Shown here piece after piece: positions 46,454-58,427 of a DNA stretch of 64,000 bases. Position 1 is the stretch's first letter. Each line of letters starts with the position of its first letter. A program made the position numbers and the translations under genes. The notes beneath the pieces were generated by a model. That model ran no database searches. It had not been told where the DNA came from and saw only the letters and a list, made by a program, of their open reading frames with translations. The DNA comes from Crambe crambe (Eukaryota; Porifera; Demospongiae; Poecilosclerida; Crambeidae), in NCBI GenBank assembly GCA_963924555.1, contig OZ004581.1:6859338-6923337 (forward strand), given 5' to 3'.

Positions 46454-46796
46454 CAGGCTATGAGTCTTTAGGAACAAGATCCTTTTGGCATACTAATGAA
46501 GAATAGACAGCTAGCCAGATCACTTTGTTATTTCAATCATGCTCAGTGCAGCTGTAGCATCTCCTGTGCTCAGGCTATGAGTCTTTAGGAACAAGATCCT
46601 TTTGGCATACTGATGAAGAATAGACAGATCACTTTGTTATTTCAATCATGCTCAGTGCAGCTGTAGCATCTCCTGTGCTCAGGCTATGAGTCTTTAGGAA
46701 CAAGATCCTTTTGGCATACTAATGAAGAATAGACAGCTAGCCAGATCACTTTATTATTTCAATCATGCTCAGTGCAGCTGTAGCATCTCATGGAGA
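46454..46796. repeat. Three-copy tandem repeat, 117/109/117 bp
   Basis: CAGGCTATGAGTCTTTAGG starts at 46454, 46571 and 46680. The middle unit lacks 8 bases (CTAGCCAG) present in the other two. There is no spacer structure, so it is not a CRISPR array. Confidence 0.85.
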
Positions 46797-49671
46797 TGCC
46801 AGAAAGGGGTGTGGCAATCCATGTCAAGATTTAATTTAAAAAAACAGTAATTTTACAGGTAATTTTATGATAAACAAACATGTCATGTTGTGACCACTAG
46901 TGTCCTTGTCCAGACATGTCCACTAATGGGGTCTATGCAATTTCAACCCCTTCCCCTTCCCTCACCTCCCCCTCCCTCTGCCCAGATGGAGCACCACCCT
47001 CAAGTGTTTCAACAGACATATCTGTAGCCTTGTATCCAGGCCTTTGCCTATAGTGAATACCCTCAACTGTTGATAAACAAACATGACTAGCAAGCAGCTC
47101 ATAGCTAGATTAGACTGTGTCATAGGAAATCAGATAAGACAACAGTTAGTTACTAACAATGCATGAATGTTTTAGAGATGATGAATTCATTGACGTTATC
47201 TGGCATGGTAACCTTAAAGTGGGTGAAAATATCAGTTGTAGTGGGTGTGAGTGTAATCATGACAGTGTTTTCATGGCAAGTGTATCTGATCTATCAGTGT
47301 GTGCATGGTAGGTGTGTCAGTAATGTTGTTGTGCCTGCCTCTTCATCTAACATGCAATCCATTTGGTACACTACAGATTGAGAGCACTCTACCTTTCAAC
47401 CCTTGCATGCTCACTCTCATAAGAGTTGTTGATCTCTATTTATGCTATTTGCATTCACTTGATCCCTTCATCATTTCTTGTATCTGCTCCTTGATCAAGT
47501 GAATGCCAAGGGATCAAGTGAATGCCATGGCCATAGGCATACTGAGCTATTCAACATGGAGCCCCACCCTCCCTCGTTTAGCAGATATGCATAGTTTTGG
47601 GAATAATAGGTCTATCAAAGCAGGAAGCATAATACTGTAATTAATAGGCTATCGATTACATGTGCCTATACACATGTCTGTTAGTGAGATTGCAGATATG
47701 ACATTAGCTACAGGCATAATTAAAGAATAAATGGGTCAGTAAAAAAAGAATAATAACTTTATAAAGCTGGAATAAAGCATAATGTGCCGGTCCCTAGTGG
47801 TAATTCACCCTCACTGTTGATAAACAAACATGTAGTTATACTTATATGGATGTATTACATCATGTGGTTCCACTGAAACTGACCAGTGACCAAGCTGTGT
47901 CCATGCATATATAGAGGTGGTTTGCAGGGAGATTCTTGCTTGGATTTCCTTCAGGAGGAGGCGGGAGTGGGAACTTAAGAGTGTTCAAGACTGTAGCTAA
48001 AATTAAGTTTTAGAATCACACAATTATAAACTATTCTTCTACCACATTTTCAGTGCCTCTACAGCGCACTTTGACCTCCGTTTCCCTTATACACACATGG
48101 ATGATTGCACTATCATCAGGTTGTTCTCTATTGTTGTGGTTCAGGTCTGTGTTCTACATAATAAAAAGATCTCCAATGGTTTTATTTTTCGACCAGATGC
48201 TAGTGTTCAATCCCCAGCTGGTGGATATGAACCCTCACATGACCCCTAGATGCTTATCCTGATAAGTCCATACTCATTATAATGGTGGACATGTAAGTGA
48301 TGTGAAGTTCTGTTGTGACTCTAGCACCTAAGCACAAAAAGAGGGGTGGATGATACCATTACTGACACACCTACCATGCACACAGATTAGATACACTTCC
48401 CATGAAAACACTGTCATGATTACACTCACAACATTCATCAGTACCCACAAAAACTGACACTTTAAAGGTTACCATGGCAAATATCAAGTCAATGACAAAT
48501 ACATTGTTAGCAATTAGCTGTTTTATCGGAAGTATGTGTGTCCATCTAGCATTGTTGTTAGACAAACATGTTGTGGGCGACTACTAGTGTCCTTAGAGGT
48601 ATTCATATCCTCAACTCCTCCCCCACCCCTCTTCCTAGATGGAGCCCCACCCTCCCTCATCTCCAAGTGACATGCCTGCAGTGCTGGTAGATGAAGGGAG
48701 AATTAAGCTGTACATCTAAACAATCCAATGGTGGATTAGCCTGGCTTCTTTTTTTTCTTTTTTTTGCAGGGGGAGGGAAAAAATAGGGCCTAGTATACAC
48801 TGATAGCGCATGATAACAACTATGTTATTGATGACATAGCTTAGTAATCAACAGTAAGATATGAAATAGGGCACAAAGAAGACACTGTACGTGTTGAAGC
48901 AAGGTAAGCCTACTCTTTAGTGATAGAACAGCATTTGGATGAGATGACCACTGATTTCACAATTCTCTTTCAAAGAGTTTCAACTTGGTCAACCATCAGA
49001 ACGAAGAGAGCACTAGTCTAGCCAGACCTAACTTGTGGTCCATATCATGAAGGAAGCACTTCTGTGAGTGGAGATATCGACACATCACTACCCTCGTAAA
49101 TTCCTTCATAGGCAGGCGCTGCTCTCCTTCAAGGCAAGATCAAATGAACTTTCTCTAAAGCATGGGAGATGGCATCACAAGGACTCTCCTCCATAATAAT
49201 TGTATTGCATGCAGAAATTAACTGCACACCATAGCTAATTCTTATGTAGTAGTAGCATGCGCAATCAGGCCTTTTTCCCCCCTCCCCCGCAAAAAAGGAG
49301 GGCCTAGGAATAAGGCTATAAATGCGTGGATTTATAGTGATGTGAAGTTCTGTTATGACCCTCCCCATGTACTTATTATACTTTGTCCTCCATGGCCCTT
49401 TCCCCTTTCCCCTAATATACGTGACATTAAATCATTTATGATTGCACTAGCTACCATCAGGTTCTCTGCAGGCTTGTATTAATGGCAGATAAAACAAAAA
49501 AATTTGTGGAAGTGTCAGTTGTAGTGAGTGACAACTAGCATTCACTAACTGTCTTTATCATTATTCAGAACCCCATGGTTTTGGGGGCAAAGGGGCATTT
49601 CCCCCGAAAATTATTTAGCCAAATCTTATTTGCCCCTGAATTTTTTTCTACATTCTTAACACATGTAAGTG

Positions 49672-49707
<36 letters not shown>

Positions 49708-50668
49708 CACAGGTTGCACTTGGAGTGATACACATCACATGTCGTTTCCTATTAGTTATCAATTACTACACAATCTATATTCTTGCTCTAGGAAAAATTT
49801 GGAGACTCTTAATGCTATTCCATACTGTCCATAATGAACATGTGTGACCTTTAGCCACTCATTCACAGCTGGATAGGACGCCATTGTAACATAGCTGGAT
49901 AGGGCACTTAGAGTTTTAATCATAAGTAAGCCATATAGAGTCAAACTATGACTAGAAAAGTATAAACGTCAGGTCAACTATGACTTACCTTATGGGAACA
50001 GATATCAGAGTATAAGCAACTTCTACGTAATTGGTCACATAAGGACCAGCTGAATTGGCCCGTTTTACAGAAAAAGCACATACCATGAAATACTTTGATA
50101 CCTTTACAAGTGCATGGTATGTTCAAATACCAATCAAGGTACTATGGGCTCACTCACTGTTGATAAGCAAACAATCATTATTGTGGGTATGGATATCTTC
50201 ATAATTGTAGTGATCACTAGTACAGGGTCAATTATAGCGAATCACTGGCTAATTAATTTTGAGTCTCAAGTCATAAATTTCCGGCCGTACAATATCATGC
50301 TCTGCTTTTGTTTGTATGTATATAATCTATAACAGTCGTGGAATCTCTGATCGCCTGTTGAATGTTGGAGGCAATAGTGTAGTCTGGTCTCATAATGCCA
50401 GGTGACCTTTGACCCTTTAATGCACAAGACCCTGGCTCTCAGTACTTTCTGTCAAGTGTAATTATATCTCAGCAGTTCAAGTTTTCCAGTTGTGTAGGAC
50501 ACTTGTACTACCAGGGAGTAATTGGCTGCCAGAATAGAATAGACTTAAGTTGTTCGGTAAGGTGTGATGACCCTAGCTTTTAAAGGGTGTATGAAGTCAC
50601 ATCAGGGAAACCATGAGACTATAGCACTTCTACTGGCTAGCCATACTATACTATATTAAAGTTATGAT
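46797..50668. repeat. Decayed low-copy repeats, no gene seen
   Basis: Recurring words show old duplications: CACTGTTGATAAACAAACATG-like at about 47057, 47812 and 50156; the GTCCTTGTCC...GATGGAGC block at about 46900-47000 and 48580-48650; and an inverted pair, 47200-47325 against 48350-48480. (TTG)n lies at 49675-49705. The ORFs here have no protein-like pattern. Confidence 0.55.
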
Positions 50669-50677
50669 GATGTAATG

Positions 50678-51083
50678 TAGTCTCACGCAGACTTTCCTGG
50701 TGGGCGGGGCTTCACGGAGAGGGAAGTCTGGTAACTGTGGCCAGGTTTCAGTGGACACTGCAGGAATTTGTGGCAGCACCAATCAGATCGCAGATCCAAA
50801 AAATGGGTATGAATGTCATGTGATTGTCATGAATATCAGCTATAAACGATTGCGCGTTGGAAGCTGTCAATTAGCTCCATTAGCTGATTGCTGAAACCTC
50901 GCACAGATGGCAATCAAATCCTTAAACCTCCTCCCTAAAAAAGGAAAACCACTCTAAAATAAATTCTTTTGTGCACGTGACAAGCGCATTCCAGAGTGTC
51001 CACTGAAACCTGGCCACAGTTACCAGACTTCCCCTCTCCCTCTTCGTGAAGCCCCGCCCACCAGGAAAGTCTGCGTGAGACTA
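50678..51083. mobile_element. MULE-type MITE with 9-bp target duplication
   Basis: A 406-bp element with long terminal inverted repeats (about 85 bases, beginning TAGTCTCACGCAGACTTTCC). It is flanked by a perfect 9-bp direct repeat GATGTAATG (50669-50677 and 51084-51092). Long TIRs with 9-bp target duplications are characteristic of Mutator-like elements. There is no transposase inside. It shares its TAGTCTC end with the foldback at 27441. Confidence 0.8.
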
Positions 51084-51092
51084 GATGTAATG

Positions 51093-52091
51093 GATGATGA
51101 CATTCAGGCAACAGAAGATTACAAGAAGAATATAAATTATCAAAAGTTGGGTAAAAATCTGCACATGCGTAGTTGGCTGAAACCAGGCTCTCTTTTTCCT
51201 TCCCCCTCCCCTTTTTGCAGAGAGAGCCTGGGGATGAGGCTGAACTAATTCTATCGAAGCCTCTATCATTGTTCAGAACCACATCTTATTCAACTCTGGG
51301 GGGGGGGGGGGGGGGCATTCTACCCCCTCCCCTGAACATAATTTTGCCATGTTTTGATTTGCCCCCCTAAATTATTTTTTTTTGGAAAAAACCTGAACTC
51401 TGATAAGAGGGCATTCATTATTTTGATACAGGAGTGAGACACATCACCTTATAATTACTACTACACTATAATTATTATATTGGAACAAAGAAAATTTGGA
51501 GACTCTTGACACTGACCACAATGAGTGGAAAGGGTAAGCTTTTGCTTCTGGGTTGACTTGTGCTAGGTGAAGCAAAGAAGAACTCGTAGTGAGTCAACTA
51601 TTTGCATGCATGTGAGGTTCAGAGGTTATATTCCTGATGTGTGACCTTTAGGCACTCTTTCACAATGACATATATCTCCATCCCCACTTGGACACCCATA
51701 CAGACTAATTAAAGTACTCTACAGTACTGAATAAGAGCCAAGGGAGAACACTTCTTAATGTCATGAGGACTTTCGTGTGTTTATGTAGGAATTCCTGTGA
51801 GAGCTGGTTCTAATTCCATTCCTGGAATCACTGCTGTATAAATGTGACCCATACTGGATCCTACAATGTCATCTCATTGAATCTCTAGGATGATGTAAAT
51901 AACCATTCAGGACAATAACACCTCACAACTAGCTTTTAGCCATCATGCACCAGTAAAGTTGATTCTATGAATACTTTACAGTGAATTTTGTTACAGATGG
52001 ACAGGATATTGATGAAATGAGGGGTGGGGCTAGAATGATGGCATTACTGCTAATCAACTACACTAATCATACTACTATTATAGCAATATAT
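51093..52091. other. Intergenic with G18 tract and repeat ends
   Basis: G18 at 51298-51315 in a repeat with TTTGCCCCCCTAAATT-type borders. A small AGGCTCTC...GAGAGCCTGGGG repeat lies near 51184-51233. No gene. Confidence 0.5.
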
Positions 52092-52147
52092 ATATTTGTG
52101 TGGTGCACTTTAGCTAGTCTCTCACTATAACAACTGCTTAGCTAAAA

Positions 52148-53981
52148 ATGACTGAGATTGTTACTGAAGTATTGGCACAGAGCAATCCGACATTAAAGGG
52201 AAGTGAGGAAGCAAAGGAGACAAAAGCAGGTGAAACATAATAGTGAATTGAAAGAGTTTTCTTGGGATAAATTTCTGCTCTACATTGGATCAGCCATTGG
52301 GATACTGACATTCCTTGACTTGTCCCTGGAACTCTTAACATCAACATATGGTTTGAAATGCTTCCTCCCAACCATATTTGAAGCAACTCGAGATCAGAAT
52401 GCTTATGTGAATACATTTTGTCATAATAGCTTAACTTGGAATGAATATTACGCTGTTTTCCTCCTCCTTCAAGGCACTATGATAGCAGTTCCTCACTTTA
52501 TGTGGAAGGTTAACTATACTGGTCGTTTTAACTTCTTTGTTGGTCTTGTGAAGCAGCTTGATAGACTACGAGATGGTAGTACTGGTGACTATCGCCCCAT
52601 CAACTTTGCTATCATCAAGAAGTTGGAAAAGGAATTTGAAGAGTTGAGAAAACTCAGCATATTCACAAAGTACATACTGAAACTAGTTATTCAGTTGATT
52701 ATCATAGCTGGTAGTTTATCTGTTAATATTGTGGTATTCAAGATATCTGACTTCACTGTTGTCTTTGAATGTCCAAGTAATTTTAATGATTTGAACGTGA
52801 CCATTACTGGATGGCCATATTCCTTTTCTGTTGAATGCACTTACCCACCTTTTCGACTATTGAGTAAAATTGAAGTGATGGACTATATTCTGCTCATTTT
52901 TGCACTGATAACAGTTCTCTATGGATTGGCCATGTGCTTCAAATGCCACCGAAATGCTCTGGGCCATCAAGATGTTGCAAAATTCTCATTTATGTCTTTT
53001 CTCTCTCCAGAAGACCATGTATTCAAGCGTTTCCAACTGTTTTCTCCTTGCATTAAAGACGACCTCGATTTCTTACTATTGAAATTGTTTTGCACAGATA
53101 CTGGTCACGGTCGTGTGTTTAAAGATGTTCAGGTCTGTAAAAAACTGGATTACCTGTTTTGTGAAAGAAAAGACAAAAAAGATAAAAAGGTGTGTAACTC
53201 TGACAACTTGGAACACTTGACCTATAACTGACCTTTAAATAGCTAACTGGGTGCCTTGGTGCATGGAAACTAATAATGTCATTGTGCACAGCCAAGGCTA
53301 ATAATCAAGTGGGAACATTCTATAGCTACCGAAACTTTTATTACCTAGCTAGGATTAATTTGTCCAGATATTAATTAAATCTTCACTACTAACTATTACT
53401 CTTTGAAATGCAGGAGCATGGTGACAGTTGTGATGAAGAGTACATATGTAATAAAACTCCAGTCAAGCTTCCTCATGTTATTTCATATGGAGCTATCAAA
53501 AGAGCTAAATCTGAAAAGGTTTGTTAGGCCAAACAAACTTAATAGTCACCTCCCTCGTCTTATTATTATGGCAATGATTATTATACAGATAGTATCTGTG
53601 AACTTCCATCCACACTAAATCTTCACTACTAACTATTACTCTTTGAAATGCAGGAGCATGGTGACATTTGTGATGAAGTCATCAAAGAATACATACATAA
53701 TAAAACTCCAGTCAAGCTTGCTCATGTTATTTCATTTGGAGCTATCAGAAGAGGTGTGCAGTTTGCACCTAAATTTGAAAAGGTTTGTTAGGCCAAACAA
53801 ACTTAATAGTCACCTCCCTCGTCTTATTATTATGGCAATGATTATTATACAGATAGTATCTGTGAACTTCCATCCACACTATGGGGGTATTACTAAGAAA
53901 AAGAAATATCATGGCAATAAATTGTCGATCATTAATCTTGCTGAAGATATTTATAGTCAAGATGAAGAGAACATCAAAAAG
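52148..53981 (+). pseudogene. Pannexin/innexin/LRRC8-like four-TM channel gene, copy B
   Basis: The same protein as copy A. The start ATG at 52148 opens a frame that meets TAA at 52238-52240, because one A was gained (ACATAATAG against ACATATAG in copy A). From 52203 the frame is open to 53231 and covers all four TM segments and both cysteine pairs, and it has TA where copy A has TAGCTA. Compared with copy A, about 53 bases holding the exon 1 donor site are deleted near 53170. Exon 2 is present twice (53414-53518 and 53654-53782) and exon 3 is at 53853-53981. Copies A and B are thus broken at different places, and neither is intact as written. Confidence 0.7.
53380..53860 (+). repeat. 240-bp tandem duplication of exon 2
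   Basis: GGAGCATGGTGACA occurs at 53413 and 53653, and the unit includes acceptor, exon 2, the short intron and the first bases of exon 3. The first unit has lost residues around the VQF segment. This is an exon-duplication intermediate within arm B only. Confidence 0.85.
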
Positions 53982-53999
53982 GTTGGCTCCATATTTAAC

Positions 54000-56186
54000 T
54001 AGGTGACTATAGGTGTAATAGTTAATTCCCTCCCACCTGATCTGCATATTTCAGCAAGACCGTGACTTATAGCTATAGAGGTTATTCAATGGGCAGGGTA
54101 AATTGAAATTTCTAGACTAGCATCAGTGGCAAAACATTACATAACTCCATAAGAAAATATATGTAGCTTGCTATTAGGGTTGATAAAAAACTGCTTACAG
54201 ATATGATGTAAAAAGCTTGTGAAGCTTCTGCTGATGAACAACAATATCTATAAGAATGTGCAAAACTTATACCTGCAGGATCCTAGGATTAAGCTAGTCA
54301 TCAGTCTTGAATAACCTCTTATAGATCTTGGCCATCTATCCTTATTACAGAGTGACGACCTTATCTCTGAAGAAATGAATGGTGAAACTATAGATTGGAT
54401 AATTCTTGGTCCTTTTAAAGATAAAGATAAGGAAACAGGTATATAGAGATAGCTAGCCTATTGAAGTCTGCTGGATAGTCAGGATAGTCAGTAATATTAG
54501 TTCCTCTCCCCCCAAGCAGTCTATAGCTATGTCTTACAAGCAGCTGCTGTGGAAAATCACATTGTGTAAATTCACAGTGGAACCTTGGTTACTCAGACGC
54601 CTTTGGCCAAATTTTTCCCCCCAAGCTGCTGGATAGGTGAATTAGTTTGGATAATTGTGTTGTTCATAGTTTAATGACTCACTATAATTATCCCATCATA
54701 ATATGTAATTGTTTTGACTTCCTAACCACTTTATTATCCCTTTGGTCATAGTTGTTACTGATATTATGATAATCAATATCAATATAGTAAACATCCATAT
54801 CAAGAAACTCCGCACTTTGAATAATATCAAATCTACCACAAGGATGATTACGATCAGACCAACCAAAATTGGACACAAAGATGTCTCTAAAGTATTTCAT
54901 TCATACAGTTCCAGGTTAGCATGTAGCTCTTAGCTATAATAGCTAAATATTTATTAATATCATTCCATTAGATCCTCGCATGAAAAAAGGTCATCCAAAA
55001 TAGTCTGCAATAAAACAAGATGTGAGTTCGAGCTCAGGGAATATACTGATCTAAGTTAACCAAGTAGCTAGGATTTTACTTTATGCATGCATGCCTTCTT
55101 TAGCAAATGAAATTTTCTTTTGTCATATTTGCTGATCTATTTTTATTTCTGCACAACGGGCATGTGCACAATCCTAAACCTTATTTCCCACACAAGAAAC
55201 ACTTTGACATAATTAGGAGATAATTACAAGTAAGCTGTAGAATTTACTGATAATGAAATAGTTAATCACACAAAAATTGTACTGCTAGTGAATGCCAGGT
55301 ATTAGACTCGTTCCCAGGTCTATTTTAGGTCTGCTATACTATATCTCTAGGTAGCTAGGTACTTGGTTTATGTTTGAGCACGTTAGCGTGGCCAAAGCCA
55401 AGGAGGGTCTCTATAGTTCTGTTCATCAACATCATCAATGACAGCTAATAGCTAGTTGTAGCTAGCTAGCTCATTCTTGAACCTGGAGGAAAGTAAGAAG
55501 CTTGGAACTACGTGAAGGAGATGATATGCTAAAGGTGTGGTTGGAACAGCCTCCTCTCACTTAGGCAGCCATCATCAAAGTGCTGGAGTGGAGAATTGGT
55601 CTTCACTCAACTTTGCTACCTCCAATAGGGGGAGGGGCTGATTATAAGGTGGGCGTTTATTCAAAGTAGTTTTGTGTTTATACGAAATTTCCAGGGTGTA
55701 ACAAGCACCTCCTTGTGGTCAGTTTTAATCACTAGTATTTTTTGGTTGTGGTATGAACATCACATGTTGATTGATTGACATAACAAAATATAACACTGAG
55801 ACTCTATTTCGTCGGCACCATCATGCTTGGTGTAGACATCATGATATGAATGAACTCTAGGAATATATACACTTTCTGTAACAACTGATCTCTTTGGTCC
55901 AAGGATGTATCTCTGTGTATTGCTGTATAGCTAGATACTAATGAGCCCATAGCAAAGCAAGAGTCAGGTGTTGATTGCTTACAAGATGTGATTGGAGAAT
56001 GGCTGGCTGGCCAATGCTCCCCAAATGCCCCACTGCAAATGCTACTCAGAGAAATGAAGAGGCTTATACAACTTGCTGAAGGATGGTTGGCAGGAAAATT
56101 CGCAGCATAAATGTTCCATCTGTGGTGAAGGTGTGTATCTACTAGCATTTTATGCTATAACTAGTACCACTACATTTTACATACAG
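54000..56186. other. 3' part of arm B, then intergenic
   Basis: 54000-55196 parallels the 3' exons and introns of copy A, including the SDDLISEEMNGE exon at about 54350-54437. A conserved antisense frame (54688-54900, matching 28089 onward) is of unclear status. 55200-56186 holds no firm gene, although a frame around 55985-56110 (EWLAGQCSPN ... EGWLAGKFAA) could be a decayed exon. Confidence 0.45.
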
Positions 56187-56690
56187 ATTCAGAAGTACTG
56201 CAGTCATCTACATCACTATCCAGCCATGCATCTCCTCCAACTGCTCCTGCATTGCATACTTCACAATCAGAAGGTAAGTTCAACCTTGCCTAATAGCACA
56301 GCTACTTTTGCTATTCTGAAAGTTGCTTGTAGGAAGTGGTAGCCCTTATCTTGCATTTTGTGACATTAATAGTTCCTTGTCTTCTTCAAGTTCCACAGTG
56401 TCTTGCCCTCCTCCAACCATGATGGACATCCTGTGTTTCCCCTTACAAGACTCTAAAGTGAACTTGGCTCGAGAGATTGGGATTTGAATTTGGAACATTA
56501 GCTACTTCTCGAGGATGAAACTGGTGCCCATATCAGTGCCCTAGAACTCCAACTTCATATGAATGTTCAAAGTATCAACTGCCGTATTTTTCGAGTGGGG
56601 GTGGGAGACAACCTGTGTCCTGGGAGACTCTGATTTCTGTCTGGAAGATATTGGATTAGACCAACTTGCTATATCTATTAGAGATGCGAA
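56187..56690 (+). pseudogene. Linker plus death-domain exons, copy 2
   Basis: The linker exon 56187-56273 (SEVLQSSTSLSSHASPP..., phase 1 on both sides, GTAAGT donor) is followed by an exon from 56399 reading SCPPPTMMDILCFPLQDSK. It is paralogous to 41908-42006 and 44138-44442. The death domain is broken by a small deletion near 56482 (giving TGA) and by TAGCTA at 56499-56504. Removing that TAGC restores FGTLLLEDETGAHISAL. A further frame break lies near 56600. The last helix (DQLAISIRDA) survives here but not in copy 1. Confidence 0.65.
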
Positions 56691-58364
56691 TTATAATCGA
56701 GTGTTGTTGTTGCCCTTTTGCGCATGCGCATTGTATTTGAAGGGTGGGGCTGGCAGGCATGGTGGGCATTATTTCCATCAGCTGTTTGAGGCAGTTGTTC
56801 GTGGAAGGTCTCAGCGAACTGCATTCAGAGGGAAGTGTTCTGGAGGAACCATCTGTGAGCAAGAAACTTCTGTCTTTTATGTAAGATCATCCAGTGATCC
56901 ATGGAGTAAGTTGTCTTGACAGAGTGAGTATCTGGGAACACTTCAGATGATCATGCATTCCATGTCACACTGACCCATTTATATTTACGCTGTGGCTAGA
57001 GTACTGGCAGGAAGTTATATATAAAATACAGGGGTGGAGGAGCAACTTGGGGGGGGGGGGGGGGAGGGGGAACTAACTTTGGTCTAGAGTGAGATCACAC
57101 AGTAGATTAATTTAGTGTAGATCACATAATTTAGTGCATTCTGGAGGAGTTTTGAATTAGAACTACTACAGTTGGGGAGGGGGTGCCACCCCCTTCCCCC
57201 CTCATGGAGCATCCCCTGAAACACAGTAGCCTTACCCTTTACCTATTAATAGTCTGCCAGTACTCTAGACACTCTGTTATAATTATTGAGATTATACTTA
57301 TAGGTCAGTGACTCTTGATTGAAGGCGGGAAAGAAATCTGAACATGTATCTGGGCAGAACACTGGCCCCTTGCCATACTAACCCATTGAGTTTTCTCTCC
57401 CTTGATAGGTTTCCTGTACCATCTGAATGCCTGGGAACCTCCTCCCTGATGATGAACAAGTTGTGGGTTATTAGGAGTTGCTGGAGGAGCTGGAGAGAGA
57501 TCTCTGTGAGATGACTGGTCAAAATTCATTCACATCAGTCAAGCAAGTATGTGCAATGTATCGACTCTATCCATCCCCATCAGTATCTGATAGGTATAAT
57601 GTATAATGGTATAATGCTCTTCCCTCCCCTCCCTCTATATATTGTCCCATCTCACTTTGTCCCTAACATGGATAGTGCTGAAGGGGAGTTTTGTAGACCT
57701 GAGCACCCCATGGCCCACTATTGGAATCTTTGACATTGTATCCCATCCATACTTATGACTTTCTTATATTGAAACCCTTTACCCACTCTATCCTTGGCTA
57801 TAGCCTGTTGATGAGTCAATCCATCAAGTTCAGAGCGGTCCTCACTTTACTGATGGGATGTTGTCCTTTAATTTGTTGTGGGTTTATTGTGTCCTCAATT
57901 AATTATTTCAGTCCCTTTTGTGAACCTTCTCAATTCTGCTCTTTGTTTGTTCACTCTTTCTCTCCTGCACATAATTACAATGGAACCTCCCAATAATGGA
58001 CACACTTGGGACCCAGCCTCTTGTCATTTGTAGAGAGCCTCAGAGGTTGTAGATGTAATGAGACAACCAATAATGTGCACTTGTGTGGACCTTAGTACAG
58101 TGTGGGTATTGTCCTTATGGATGTAATGAGGTGACCACTAATGTGCACTTCATTCTAGGTGTGTGGACCTTAGTATAGTGTGGATATTATCCTTATGGAT
58201 GTAATGAGGTGTACATTGGAGATGGTGAGACACAGTTAAATGATCAGGTTTAGTGATTTTGAGATCCACACAAGTTGATACATGCTCTATGTTCTTGAGT
58301 AGAACATCTCTCTTTTGGGAGCAGAGAGTGTATGCAATTATCCCACTGAGACCGATGAAAAAGC
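56691..58364. other. Duplicated flank then intergenic
   Basis: 56700-57800 parallels 44450-45080 in pieces. G runs are at 57050-57068. The ORFs at 57298-57529 have no recognisable features. A 60-base word (GTGGACCTTAGTA...ATGTAATGAGG) repeats at about 58090-58210. Confidence 0.5.
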
Positions 58365-58427
58365 TAAGGAGTTTGCCAAGTAGATCCATGCAGACTGAAT
58401 ATTTATATCTACTTGGCAAACTCCTTA
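58365..58427. other. Perfect 21-bp stem with 21-base loop
   Basis: TAAGGAGTTTGCCAAGTAGAT (58365-58385) pairs exactly with 58407-58427. The size is near that of a small-RNA precursor but lacks the bulges of most animal pre-miRNAs. It may be a small foldback. Confidence 0.6.

Larger units (their letters stand above)
52092..55196. repeat. Inverted duplication, arm B
   Basis: Reverse-strand partner of 27774-30692. It carries an extra 240-bp tandem duplication (about 53380-53860) that arm A lacks. Confidence 0.85.

Noticed and set aside
46454-46796. Regular repeats that could suggest an array such as CRISPR
   Set aside because: Only three units, directly adjacent, with no unique spacers; a plain tandem duplication in animal DNA.
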